Below, piece by piece: positions 34,518 to 41,757 of a stretch of DNA of 41,757 nt (its first letter is position 1; the number at the start of each line of letters is the position of its first letter). Location of the stretch: positions 1 through 41,757 of IMG/VR virus record IMGVR_UViG_3300014060_000002; one strand, 5' to 3'. The DNA comes from a virus. A program made the position numbers and the translations under genes. The notes beneath the pieces are model-generated. The model was not told the DNA's origin. It made no database searches and saw only the letters and a program-made list of their open reading frames with translations.

Positions 34518-35807
34518 TTATTTCTTTCCCATCATCATTCTATCTAGCATATCTGCAATCTCTTTACCACTTAAGGCCATAGGATCGTGTTTACTAGATG
34601 TAGTGACAGTACTCTTAGGTTTGCTAGCAGCGGTTGCTTTTTCTCGCTCTGCTTTAGCCTTCTCATTTCGATTTTTATTCACCTTGGCCTTGTACTCCTC
34701 AACAGCTTTAGCGGCTATTTCAGCCGCTTTAGCAGCAGCAATAGCCTGTGTATCAGCTGCTACTGCTACAGGAGGAGTTACCACTTTTTGTACAGGTGCT
34801 GTTTCTCGGTTAAGCTCAGTGATAGCGGCTCTGTACTTATCAACCATCTTCATGCCTGCGAACCTATCATCGAGTACGGATAAGGAGGACACCTTATCCA
34901 TAACTACATCATAGGTGCCATCAGCCATCTGCATTATAAGGTCTTTTTGTACAGCACTATTACCAATGAACTCTTTGAAGCTATCATCATCCCACTCTTT
35001 TAATACAGTAGTATAGATTTTATCTTCAACTCCATAGGATTTAGCTACATCTAATGCGTCTTCTATAGCTAGGGCATCTCGACTAGAAGTTTTAGGAGCT
35101 GCCGCATACTTAATAGAGTCCATATCCAATTCCATTGGATCTACACCTATGTTAGCCATATGCTGCTTTAATGCTTCCTTATCACCATCTATCAAGCTCA
35201 TAGCAAGATCAAACTTTGTCGGATCATCTAACATGCCACGGTCTTTTAACGGACCCATGTATGGACGATACGCTTTGAATCCTGCCATCTTTTCACTATA
35301 GTTATATGCCATTTGCTGCGCTTGGATAATCTTTTGGGGGTCTTTGAATCCCTCAACTTCTTTACCATTAGCTTTGAACTTTACACCAGCGACTTTTTCA
35401 TAGAACTCAGTAGCTTCTTTAGATTTCTCTAATAACTCTGCATACTGTTTCTGGTAGTCAACAGCTTCCGTTGTCTCTACTGCTGAGCCGGTCTCAGTCG
35501 TATCTGTTTCTTTGCTGTTTTCTGTAGTAGTTAAGGCTTCCTTAGTCGTACCTTCATCCTCCACATCTAAACTATCAGCATCTACTGGAGTGTTTTCCTC
35601 ACCTTCATTTTCAGCACCTTCATCAGTATCCTGGCTAAGCTCGGCAGCTTCACCATCCGTTTCTGCTCCAGTATCATCATTTTCAGTGTGATCTGTGTCC
35701 TCGTTGTTAGCATCTAAATCCTCAGTAATTTCAGAGGAGTCATGTTCATGGTTACCTCTTATCATTGCATCTAATTCATCTGCTACACTATCGTATGTTT
35801 TTGCCAT
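34518..35807 (-). CDS. Capsid scaffolding protein candidate (N4 gp57 position)
   Basis: A 429-residue protein with typical scaffold properties. It has a very acidic, low-complexity N-terminal ~115 residues (EITEDLDANNEDTDHTENDD), helical middle regions, and an Ala/Lys/Glu-rich coiled-coil-like C-terminal part (AAKAAEIAAKAVEEYKAKVN) ending in a basic patch before the last helix, where scaffolds usually contact the capsid protein. It is encoded immediately before the major capsid gene. No protease triad is seen. Starts at ATG 35807 with AGGGTATATAAT upstream. Confidence 0.8.
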   Translation of the reverse strand: MAKTYDSVADELDAMIRGNHEHDSSEITEDLDANNEDTDHTENDDTGAETDGEAAELSQDTDEGAENEGEENTPVDADSLDVEDEGTTKEALTTTENSKETDTTETGSAVETTEAVDYQKQYAELLEKSKEATEFYEKVAGVKFKANGKEVEGFKDPQKIIQAQQMAYNYSEKMAGFKAYRPYMGPLKDRGMLDDPTKFDLAMSLIDGDKEALKQHMANIGVDPMELDMDSIKYAAAPKTSSRDALAIEDALDVAKSYGVEDKIYTTVLKEWDDDSFKEFIGNSAVQKDLIMQMADGTYDVVMDKVSSLSVLDDRFAGMKMVDKYRAAITELNRETAPVQKVVTPPVAVAADTQAIAAAKAAEIAAKAVEEYKAKVNKNRNEKAKAEREKATAASKPKSTVTTSSKHDPMALSGKEIADMLDRMMMGKK

Positions 35808-35809
35808 TA

Positions 35810-36199
35810 TTATATACCCTCTTTACCTGATTGTATATCAAGTAGTAATTGTTTATTTTCTGCTACAAGTCTATCAGCATTAGCTGCTGTAGTTAACTGC
35901 ATCTGCAGGAATTTACTAAGATATCGTAATGACTTCAATTCAACTAATGTTTCAGTTTCTAACTCTTCAGTTATGGTAGGGTCTGTAAGCTTAACAGCTA
36001 TACCAGCTGCATATTCTTTTAGAAGCCCATCAAGAATAACTATTTTGAAATTAGCATTTTCATATAATTCTTTAAATGCTTTAGCATACGTAGCTTTAAT
36101 TTCTAGCTCTTCTATTTCTTTTACTAATGCATCAATGCACTGCCCCATAGTAGTATCTGATTCGAAGTTAGTTGCAGTTGCATCCATTGCTTGACTCAT
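35810..36199 (-). CDS. Small helical protein between portal and scaffold genes
   Basis: A 129-residue protein made mostly of helices (IDALVKEIEELEIKATYAKA, ETLVELKSLRYLSKFLQMQL and RLVAENKQLLLDIQ), likely a coiled-coil bundle. In N4-like phages one or two small genes lie between portal and scaffold with unknown roles in head assembly; this one fits that position. Starts at ATG 36199, with AAAAGGATACGGG upstream, and ends two bases before the scaffold start. A TATAAT box lies about 44 bases before its start. Confidence 0.7.
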   Translation of the reverse strand: MSQAMDATATNFESDTTMGQCIDALVKEIEELEIKATYAKAFKELYENANFKIVILDGLLKEYAAGIAVKLTDPTITEELETETLVELKSLRYLSKFLQMQLTTAANADRLVAENKQLLLDIQSGKEGI

Positions 36200-36242
36200 C
36201 CCGTATCCTTTTAATTATCCAACCCTAAGCTGTCATACTAGA

Positions 36243-36248
36243 ATTATA
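36243..36248 (-). promoter_or_regulatory. Candidate late-promoter -10 box (TATAAT)
   Basis: Minus-strand CTCTAGTATAATTCTAG in the 72-base gap before the scaffold-capsid block. The box sits in a partial palindrome (CTAGTATAATTCTAG). No good -35. Confidence 0.42.
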
Positions 36249-36271
36249 CTAGAGCTAACCTTAATTCTTTA

Positions 36272-36622
36272 TTAGGACATCATCCCTTGTATAGTAGCTT
36301 TTGCCCCACCACTAATGTTTGGATCATTCATAACATCCATAGGATTAACTTGCCCACTACGTACAGCCTCTATAGCATCTTGATCTAGACTCATTGACCG
36401 CATAGTGGGGACCACTTGCCCTAATCCTTGTTGGACCGTTGGTGGTACCATGCCATCATTTACCTGACGTACTGTCCCAAGCCCTGTACCACTATTTGTT
36501 CTAACTCTCTCCACTATCTCTGCATTCTTTCTATTAGCGGTGTCTACTGTGAACTCTGCTTGTGGAGGCTGTGGTTGCCCACCAAGTTGCCCTAGCCCTT
36601 GCTCTGTCATATCTCCAACCAT
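36272..36622 (-). CDS. Small Gly/Gln-rich protein downstream of portal
   Basis: A 116-residue protein rich in Gly, Gln, Pro and Met, with little predicted regular structure except a short helix near AEIVERVRTNS. ATG 36622 is preferred because GGTGG lies about 8 bases upstream and the codon falls just after the portal stop; an in-frame GTG at 36634 would overlap portal. Flexible proteins at this position may be head-assembly or portal-ring accessories. Function unknown. Confidence 0.65.
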   Translation of the reverse strand: MVGDMTEQGLGQLGGQPQPPQAEFTVDTANRKNAEIVERVRTNSGTGLGTVRQVNDGMVPPTVQQGLGQVVPTMRSMSLDQDAIEAVRSGQVNPMDVMNDPNISGGAKATIQGMMS

Positions 36623-36627
36623 ATTAA

Positions 36628-38778
36628 TTACCACCTTGTTTTTTGGTTACGTGTGCCGACCGTTTTTAGATGATTCTTAACAGTAGCAGCATACTCTAAA
36701 TCTTGAATTTCCCTCTCACGGGCACTGCCACTATCTACATCAATAAACTTCTGATCTAGTACATCTGCCTCACTCTTAGCTTTCTCAGCCATAGCTAACG
36801 CTAATTCAGCTTGAGCCGCTCTTAACTCTGCTTGTGCTAGTTTGTTCTTAATATCAGCTTCCGTATTCTCTATCATTCTGCTTGTGCGTTCTTCTACTAA
36901 ACTTTGTTTAGCAATCATATCCATCTTCAGCATTTCATTTTGGAGCCTAGTATTCTCATACTGCATCTCTTGTATCTTAATCTGCATTGGATCTGGCTCT
37001 GGTTCGTACTTCTCATATTCTTCTGCTAAGTCTGGCTGATACTGTAATCTAAGTATCTTACCCATAGTCTTAGCATACAACTTAGGAGGCATACTAGCAG
37101 CATTAGTCTGTAGTAGCATCATTAACGACTGAGCTTGTTGGTCATCTTTCTCAGGTGTACTGATACTAATTCGCAAGTCAAAGTCGCCTTGTAAGTCATC
37201 TCTGGCTATCTCTACAAACTCAGTATCCGTTATTCTAATAGTCTGCTTTTCATCCATATACGCTTGGTTCATGCTAATAACCATCTTAGCCATATCCACA
37301 AATAGTGTGCTCATTCTGCGTAGTACAGATAGCTCACGTTTAGCTGTGCCATCTAATGACATCTTAGCTAGCCCTAGCCCCTGTGCGCCATTGGTACCCC
37401 CAAACGGCCTAGTGCCTGTTAGATTCTCTGCCTCTTGTGTGTTAATCTGCATAACTTGTAGTATTGAACTGTCTATTGGATCTACTGAGCGCCTATGTAT
37501 AGCACGTTTAGGGTCCATGTGACTATTGAAGTATACTGTATTACCTTTCTCATACTGATTTTTATCTGCTATAGTACTAAAAAAGTTAGCATCTATGAAC
37601 TCCTGCCCAGTAGCCGCTGTGCTAGTTATGTCGTGCATAGCCCTAGTCATCTTACCATTTGACTCTTGGTTATCAGCCAGTAGTACAGCATCTGGCTCCC
37701 CACGAGTGCTTCTCAGCACTGGCATATAGTATGCTATACTAAATGGTAGTCTCTTATGTGGGTATGGGTTCTCTTCTAGTCTAATCAGAGTACTTCCCAC
37801 CCATTCTGCAACTATACTAACTAATACACCATCACCTTGCACATCCCAGTAGCCCCAGTACTCGATTGCTTTGAACTTCTTTCTAGCCTTATCACTATAT
37901 ACGAAGTTACTGTAATCTTTGGACTTATTCTCAAAGTAAGCTACATCTGAATCGGCTGCAATTGCTTCATCTATGTTTTTGTAGTACCCTCTAGTTGAAC
38001 CATCTGGGAGCTCTTCATACTTATTCTTAATTAGCTCTGCCCAACTAGTATCATATTCATGCCATATGAACCCGGCTAAGTTTAAGTCTCCCTCACAGTT
38101 TGGGTCTATACCTACGTTAGCGCCGTCCAGTACTGTATGCGTAGGCTGATTCTTAGTAAGTACTTCCTCTTCCTCTTCGTAGTCTTCTACACCGATTTCC
38201 ATTGGTTGGCCACTAGTAATCATATCCTGTGCCTGTTCAGGTGTCATTTGGCCTGACTGTACCGCGGCATCTATTATCTGTAAACTATCCTCAGCAGACG
38301 CAAATATCGGGCGTTGCTTAGTGACCATTTTCATTTCGTACTTGGATTCCCAGCCAGTCTTGACTATTACAGTACCTTCATCTTCGAATACTCTAGCTAC
38401 ATCCCCAACTAGTTTTACTTTATTAATCAACGTCTCATACTGGTAGTTAATTAACATTGAGTTCTGGTGTGCAGCAGCAGCGTCTCTAGGACCACGTGGC
38501 ATTATTTGGAACATATTAGGTGTGTTTAAGAAGGGTTCCTCTAGTGCAGGGTATTTCCACTCCTGGTGCTTACGTACCATCTTAGGACGTATAGCACTTT
38601 TACCTGGTTTCACCTTAACAGGTTTTCCACCCTGTTTTAGTATCTTGTATGTTTCTAAGTCTGATCGTATCTCATCCTGTATACCAGAACTAGCCTCTAC
38701 ATCCGCATTTAGCTTGAGGTAATCAGGGCAGTTTTTCCATCCAGGCTGCAATACGTCACTCTTCTTTCTAGTACTCAT
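36628..38778 (-). CDS. Portal protein, N4 gp59 type
   Basis: A 716-residue protein forming the dodecameric ring through which DNA is packaged and ejected. The N-terminal part (WKYPALEEPFLNTPNMFQIM, then PRGPRDAAAAHQNSMLINYQ and VIVKTGW) has the pattern of large podovirus portals of the N4 group. The C-terminal ~120 residues form a long Gln/Glu/Ala-rich helix (MQYENTRLQNEMLKMDM), the barrel or crown. Length is close to N4 gp59 (763). The start at ATG 38778 is chosen because GGAGAT lies just upstream; an in-frame ATG at 38802 lacks a Shine-Dalgarno. It opens the head-gene block. Confidence 0.9.
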   Translation of the reverse strand: MSTRKKSDVLQPGWKNCPDYLKLNADVEASSGIQDEIRSDLETYKILKQGGKPVKVKPGKSAIRPKMVRKHQEWKYPALEEPFLNTPNMFQIMPRGPRDAAAAHQNSMLINYQYETLINKVKLVGDVARVFEDEGTVIVKTGWESKYEMKMVTKQRPIFASAEDSLQIIDAAVQSGQMTPEQAQDMITSGQPMEIGVEDYEEEEEVLTKNQPTHTVLDGANVGIDPNCEGDLNLAGFIWHEYDTSWAELIKNKYEELPDGSTRGYYKNIDEAIAADSDVAYFENKSKDYSNFVYSDKARKKFKAIEYWGYWDVQGDGVLVSIVAEWVGSTLIRLEENPYPHKRLPFSIAYYMPVLRSTRGEPDAVLLADNQESNGKMTRAMHDITSTAATGQEFIDANFFSTIADKNQYEKGNTVYFNSHMDPKRAIHRRSVDPIDSSILQVMQINTQEAENLTGTRPFGGTNGAQGLGLAKMSLDGTAKRELSVLRRMSTLFVDMAKMVISMNQAYMDEKQTIRITDTEFVEIARDDLQGDFDLRISISTPEKDDQQAQSLMMLLQTNAASMPPKLYAKTMGKILRLQYQPDLAEEYEKYEPEPDPMQIKIQEMQYENTRLQNEMLKMDMIAKQSLVEERTSRMIENTEADIKNKLAQAELRAAQAELALAMAEKAKSEADVLDQKFIDVDSGSAREREIQDLEYAATVKNHLKTVGTRNQKTRW

Positions 38779-38998
38779 ATAAGTATCTCCAATTGTCTTC
38801 ATGTCGGTATTACATTACTTCTAGTATAATTATACCATCTTCTATACTATCTAAGTATTAGTTATGCAAATTTTAGCCTACTTCTGCTTTCAACTACCTT
38901 TAGTGTATACAAGCCCAGCTTATCTTACAAGATTTCAGCACTAACTTCTTCATTGGTATTAATAGCAGTAGTAACCTCGGCACGCTGTTTATAGTAAG
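38779..38998 (-). other. Leader region before the portal gene
   Basis: A 220-base gap between the endolysin and portal genes. It holds a TATAAT box (38829-38834), a TGTATACA palindrome (38901-38908 region), and the end of an open but start-less frame (38925-39086) that enters from the endolysin gene. Nothing else is recognised. Confidence 0.5.
38829..38834 (-). promoter_or_regulatory. Candidate late-promoter -10 box (TATAAT)
   Basis: Minus-strand GATGGTATAATTATAC, about 50 bases before the portal start. It shares ATGGTATAATTA with the box at 29361. The best -35 at 17 bases (TACTTA) matches the consensus poorly, as expected for an activator-dependent late promoter. Confidence 0.45.
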
Positions 38999-39481
38999 CT
39001 ATTGGTATAGCTTCTTCAAATAGTCTATGGTTACTATTTGGTAGTTGTGCCTTGAATCTTTTAGCTTTAGAGTTCTTTCGTTCTCCCTACCTTTTTGAAT
39101 TGCAGAGTGTACCCAGCCAGCTTCGTTGTTATTCCTATCAAAGTACTCGGCTATTAGTTCAGTAAACTCACAGTGCTCATACACCCATAGTAGGTACTCA
39201 AAATTACTGACTTTTTCATACCTAATTTCAGAGTCACCAGCACAGCCTATTGCGTGAAAACTCGTTTTGTCTGAACCTATAGCTTCACATAGCTTAACAC
39301 TTCTGTACCCACTACTTACATCTATAATTCCGAAGTTATCTCTTGCTGGTTGTAGTATCTTTGCACATAAGTATTTCATGTTTTCTATGTGCGCTGATGT
39401 AGGCACATTATCTATGCCCAATCTTATAGCAGTATTTGATTTTACGAACGATTTTAGTGAGAAGTTTTTAGATAACATCAT
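38999..39481 (-). CDS. M15-family peptidase endolysin
   Basis: A 160-residue peptidoglycan peptidase. The M15 zinc site is complete: H-x2-G-x-A-x-D in SFHAIGCAGDSEI (ligands His and Asp) and the C-terminal W-x-H in GWVHSA. SSGYRS before it is the usual arginine-bearing turn. M15_3 enzymes cleave L-Ala-D-Glu or D-Ala peptide bonds in the cell wall. No signal peptide, so release depends on the holin encoded upstream. Its ATG lies one base after the o-spanin stop, following AGGA. Unlike N4, whose lysin is a muramidase, this is a peptidase, so lysis chemistry differs. Confidence 0.88.
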   Translation of the reverse strand: MMLSKNFSLKSFVKSNTAIRLGIDNVPTSAHIENMKYLCAKILQPARDNFGIIDVSSGYRSVKLCEAIGSDKTSFHAIGCAGDSEIRYEKVSNFEYLLWVYEHCEFTELIAEYFDRNNNEAGWVHSAIQKGRENERTLKLKDSRHNYQIVTIDYLKKLYQ

Positions 39482-39727
39482 TTATTTTGTCCTATATGTT
39501 TTTAGTACTAATTCATGCTCTGCAAGGCACTCCATTATCCCGTCAACCTTTTCTGTTAGCGTGCTATTACTATCTATGTAGCATTTAACTTCTGGTAGGA
39601 CACATGGTGTAGCTATTATCTTTTTAACTACTCTATCTTCATAAATAATTTGCTTGCTAGTGCATCCCCCCATTGTTAATGTAGTTAACAGCATTATTAA
39701 TCCTAATTGTAACAGCTTCAATCTCAT
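39482..39727 (-). CDS. o-spanin, Rz1-like outer-membrane lipoprotein
   Basis: An 81-residue lipoprotein: N-terminal MRLKLLQLGLIMLLTTLTMGGC forms a type II signal with Cys22 as the lipidation site. The mature part is short, with two further cysteines that could form disulfides. It starts inside the i-spanin gene in another frame (71 bases of overlap), the classic Rz/Rz1 arrangement. Together the pair bridges both membranes and fuses them at the last step of lysis. The start ATG 39727 follows AGGAGG. This pair implies a Gram-negative host. Confidence 0.82.
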   Translation of the reverse strand: MRLKLLQLGLIMLLTTLTMGGCTSKQIIYEDRVVKKIIATPCVLPEVKCYIDSNSTLTEKVDGIMECLAEHELVLKTYRTK

Positions 39728-40055
39728 TACTCTTTACCTCCTGCTCTATAAATTTGTATAGCACTTCATAGCGTACTTTTGGTGGCTTTAAAACTTCCGC
39801 TTTGTACTTCTCATCCATATCGTTGTATATAGCGCCCAACTGCTCATTAGCCTCGTTCACTTCATTTAGGGTTGTGTTAAGGGCTTTATAGTTACGCTCA
39901 CAAGTTCTGCTGATTGCTTGCATATCACTTAGGTCTTTCGTAGTCTCTAACAGTTCTGATTTTAATGAGCTTAGTTTACTCTCGTAAGTGACTACACTAA
40001 CTATGAACACTAGCAGTACTCCTACTGCTGCTATTATTTGTATTTTATCGAACAT
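39657..40055 (-). CDS. i-spanin, Rz-like inner-membrane protein
   Basis: A 132-residue protein with one N-terminal membrane anchor (IIAAVGVLLVFIVSVVTY). A long periplasmic coiled-coil follows (ESKLSSLKSELLETTKDLSD and ALNTTLNEVNEANEQLGAIY), then a C-terminal region that should contact the o-spanin. ATG 40055 is preferred because AAGGA lies seven bases upstream; an in-frame TTG at 40070 would give five extra residues. The start overlaps the end of the holin-like gene. Its 3' end contains the o-spanin start in a different frame. Confidence 0.82.
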   Translation of the reverse strand: MFDKIQIIAAVGVLLVFIVSVVTYESKLSSLKSELLETTKDLSDMQAISRTCERNYKALNTTLNEVNEANEQLGAIYNDMDEKYKAEVLKPPKVRYEVLYKFIEQEVKSNEIEAVTIRINNAVNYINNGGMH

Positions 40056-40245
40056 CACCTGTTCCTTCAATTGAGGTAGTTGTCACATTACGAAGGACTA
40101 TTCCAATCCCAGATATCAACATAAGCACAAACCCATAGTAATTCCCTAATGTATTTTGCAGCAGATGTAAGTTAATCTCAACCATGCCTATTATTCCCAA
40201 GCTTATATTAAACCAGTGAAATTTACTCTTGTACCACTTCTTCAT
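40045..40245 (-). CDS. Holin-like small membrane protein
   Basis: A 66-residue protein with two hydrophobic segments (FNISLGIIGMVEINLHLL and GFVLMLISGIGIVLRNV) and a charged N-terminal head (MKKWYKSKFHW). This layout is shared with small phage membrane proteins annotated as holins, which form the inner-membrane lesion that releases the endolysin. The neighbours (spanins and endolysin) support a lysis role. It starts in a four-base overlap with the coiled-coil gene upstream. Confidence 0.7.
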   Translation of the reverse strand: MKKWYKSKFHWFNISLGIIGMVEINLHLLQNTLGNYYGFVLMLISGIGIVLRNVTTTSIEGTGDVR

Positions 40246-40640
40246 TTGATTATCACCAGACTTAACACAGCTCCTAGCACTGCAAGGAGAATTAATTTAT
40301 TGACCCACCCTAACGCACTATCAATTCTACTTATTCGCTTATGTGCAGAGGTAGCGGCCGGGCACCCATCTAGCTCATGTTTTTCTTTAGCTGTCTCTAG
40401 TTTTCCTACCCTTGTGCACACTCCACTAAATGACTCTTTGAGGGACAGATCCATATTGGAGAATCTCTCCATAAGGATATTTTGTGTATTAAGCATTCCT
40501 GTTATACCTTCCATCTTTCGATTAGATGAGCTGATGCCATTTGCCAATTGGTCTATACTATTAGCTACTTGCTCAATAGATATTTCCAGTTTATCTATCT
40601 TTTTGTCATGGTCATATAATAACCGTTGCTGCTCACCCAT
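40242..40640 (-). CDS. Tail-anchored coiled-coil membrane protein of the lysis cassette
   Basis: A 132-residue protein with a long heptad-rich region (DKKIDKLEISIEQVANSIDQ onward, and SSNRKMEGITGMLNTQNILM). It ends in a C-terminal hydrophobic anchor (LILLAVLGAVLSLVIIK). The pattern resembles XhlA-type hemolysin or holin partners. It overlaps the holin-like gene by four bases, so the two are probably co-produced and may act together on the inner membrane. Function is inferred from position and topology. Confidence 0.62.
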   Translation of the reverse strand: MGEQQRLLYDHDKKIDKLEISIEQVANSIDQLANGISSSNRKMEGITGMLNTQNILMERFSNMDLSLKESFSGVCTRVGKLETAKEKHELDGCPAATSAHKRISRIDSALGWVNKLILLAVLGAVLSLVIIK

Positions 40641-40693
40641 CGCTCTAATATCCTTACTTAAACTTATCGTACACGTATTGTACCATTATTTCG

Positions 40694-41170
40694 TTATTTT
40701 GTATAACTTATTAACTCTGTTATTGCTAAATGTAGTGCATTTGGGCTAGTTTTACTAGGCACCAGATCCATTACCAACCCAATTTGTTGTAGTGCTTTAG
40801 TACTTACTTCAGAGCAGAACTCCTTGTCAGGATCGTCTGCGTTTTTAAACACAAACCCAAAAACCCCTAAGTAGTCATACTTTTTTCCAATTTGTGATTC
40901 ACAGAAGCTTCTTACTATTATTTCCTCTTCACTAGTTACACTTAGAGGTAATCTTATCCAAGCTTTACCAGTCATGCTATGTTTCTTGAATCTAGTAGTA
41001 TTTTCATACTGACTAGCACTAAACATCATACCATCGCTGAATAGTATTTCACAATGACTTACTGAATCTCTCCATTTACCATTAAACTTATCTTTAGTGC
41101 TTGAAGTCCACCAACGTATCAGTTTACTACCTAAATGACCATAATGGTTCCCATAGAATACTACTTGCAC
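40694..41170 (-). CDS. Permuted NlpC/P60 (YiiX-like) papain-fold protein
   Basis: A 158-residue protein. The putative catalytic histidine comes first (SHCEILFSDG) and the putative nucleophile cysteine late (KEFCSE), the circularly permuted order of YiiX/LRAT-like NlpC/P60 proteins. Conserved-looking GKKYDYLGVFGF lies between them. Such enzymes hydrolyse amide or ester bonds in peptides, lipids or cell-wall fragments. A helper in lysis or a tail-entry hydrolase is possible. Starts at GTG 41170, overlapping the stop of the 41-residue ORF. No signal peptide. Confidence 0.75.
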   Translation of the reverse strand: MQVVFYGNHYGHLGSKLIRWWTSSTKDKFNGKWRDSVSHCEILFSDGMMFSASQYENTTRFKKHSMTGKAWIRLPLSVTSEEEIIVRSFCESQIGKKYDYLGVFGFVFKNADDPDKEFCSEVSTKALQQIGLVMDLVPSKTSPNALHLAITELISYTK

Positions 41171-41286
41171 ACTACTTCCTCAGCTGTGTAACCTGTTGGG
41201 TAATTTCGTAGTATACCATTAGTAATTGATTCAACTTTTATCTCTTTTACTGCTTTACCATTAGCATCTTTAATTACTACTATCAT
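41161..41286 (-). CDS. Small ORF of 41 residues
   Basis: ATG 41286 to TAG 41161. It starts in an ATGA overlap with the DUF4376-type gene and stops within the first codons of the YiiX-like gene. The product (MIVVIKDANGKAVKEIKVES start) reads as a small beta-hairpin protein with GYTAEE near its end. Chained overlaps at both ends argue for translation. Function unknown. Confidence 0.62.
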   Translation of the reverse strand: MIVVIKDANGKAVKEIKVESITNGILRNYPTGYTAEEVVCK

Positions 41287-41732
41287 ACTAAACCCTTAAC
41301 AATTTCACCAACTTTTTGTATAGAGAGAACTAATGCCTGTTTTAGCTCATCTAAAGTCACTAAGGTAGGAACATTATCACTCATAACCCATTCTGTTTCT
41401 GTAATGTTTAGTAATGTAGCTGCTTGTATAGCTGCCATTATACTCACTTGGTCCTTAGCTCTGCCATCAAATACCTTACCATTTACAGTTACTGTAATAG
41501 AGTTGAGGGCTAATTGCTTGGCTGCTTTTGCCTCTCTTGAAGTAATGCTAAGCAATTCTGTTGCAGCTGGAGCACCATAATCTGGCTCTTCCCCTTCTAT
41601 AAAATCAAGCTCAAACTTAGGCAAATCTATCCAAGTATCTCCCTGACTAGCGTGCCAATCTAGAGCCTCTTTAGATATCTCTCCATACTGTGTTCCCGTA
41701 TATTTACCGTGTTTATTTATTATTGTTATCAT
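41283..41732 (-). CDS. DUF4376-type tail-associated protein, possible fibre chaperone
   Basis: A 149-residue protein. The C-terminal ~90 residues (REAKAAKQLALNSITVTVNG, GKVFDGRAKDQVSIMAAIQA and WVMSDNVPTLVTLDELKQAL) have the layout of DUF4376, a domain common in small phage proteins encoded next to tail fibres and suspected to help fibre assembly. The N-terminal ~50 residues are separate and probably specific to the partner. Starts at ATG 41732, with AGGGT upstream. A tail fibre gene may lie just outside the window on this strand. Confidence 0.75.
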   Translation of the reverse strand: MITIINKHGKYTGTQYGEISKEALDWHASQGDTWIDLPKFELDFIEGEEPDYGAPAATELLSITSREAKAAKQLALNSITVTVNGKVFDGRAKDQVSIMAAIQAATLLNITETEWVMSDNVPTLVTLDELKQALVLSIQKVGEIVKGLV

Positions 41733-41757
41733 TTTTTACCCTATTCTATTTATATAG

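Noticed and set aside
1-41757. Signs of lysogeny or integration
   Set aside because: No integrase, excisionase, repressor or attachment-site-like repeats are visible in the window.

Overview
The window is part of the genome of a lytic, podovirus-type bacteriophage, distantly related to coliphage N4 (Schitoviridae-like). Four things support this: a large protein with all three palm motifs of a single-subunit RNA polymerase, encoded inside the virion-protein operon as in N4; an N4 gp56-type major capsid protein; an N4-like order of portal, two small genes, scaffold and capsid; and several very large proteins of the ejected type. Overlapping inner- and outer-membrane spanins point to a Gram-negative host. 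The DNA is AT-rich. No integrase, repressor, terminase or DNA polymerase is visible, so the window covers only part of the genome.

Left arm, about 1-10995, plus strand: DNA metabolism. In order: the tail of an unidentified gene, a Sak4-like recombinase ATPase interrupted by a +1 frameshift, a probable ssDNA-binding protein, an HU-like protein, a 34-residue ORF, both subunits of an aerobic ribonucleotide reductase, a guanylate/deoxynucleotide monophosphate kinase, a metallophosphoesterase, a small Cys-rich protein and a MazG/HisE-like pyrophosphohydrolase. A structured gap (7402-7538) then leads to a second cluster: a GIY-YIG protein, five small unknowns, a WGR-containing ATP-dependent DNA ligase, a membrane protein and a coiled-coil protein. 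Together these supply dNTPs and handle single strands, nicks and recombination during replication.

Right arm, about 10906-41732, minus strand: virion and lysis genes, transcribed toward the left arm so that the two arms converge and overlap near 10906-10995. Read in the direction of transcription they are: a DUF4376-type protein, a 41-residue ORF, a permuted NlpC/P60-like protein, a tail-anchored coiled-coil protein, a holin-like protein, i-spanin and o-spanin, an M15 peptidase endolysin, portal, two small proteins, scaffold, major capsid protein, two neck/head candidates, a J-like fibre protein with 129-bp repeats, structural proteins including one with a hydrophobic core, and then four giant genes. 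These four encode a 1038-residue protein, the 1515-residue virion RNA polymerase, a 374-residue zincin and a 1435-residue protein with a second zincin domain. The likely scheme is that the giant proteins enter the cell with the DNA and the virion polymerase starts early transcription.

Regulatory signals: minus-strand intergenic gaps repeatedly carry a TATAAT box without a clear -35 element, as expected for N4-type late promoters. Compact hairpins sit directly after the stop codons of several genes on both strands.
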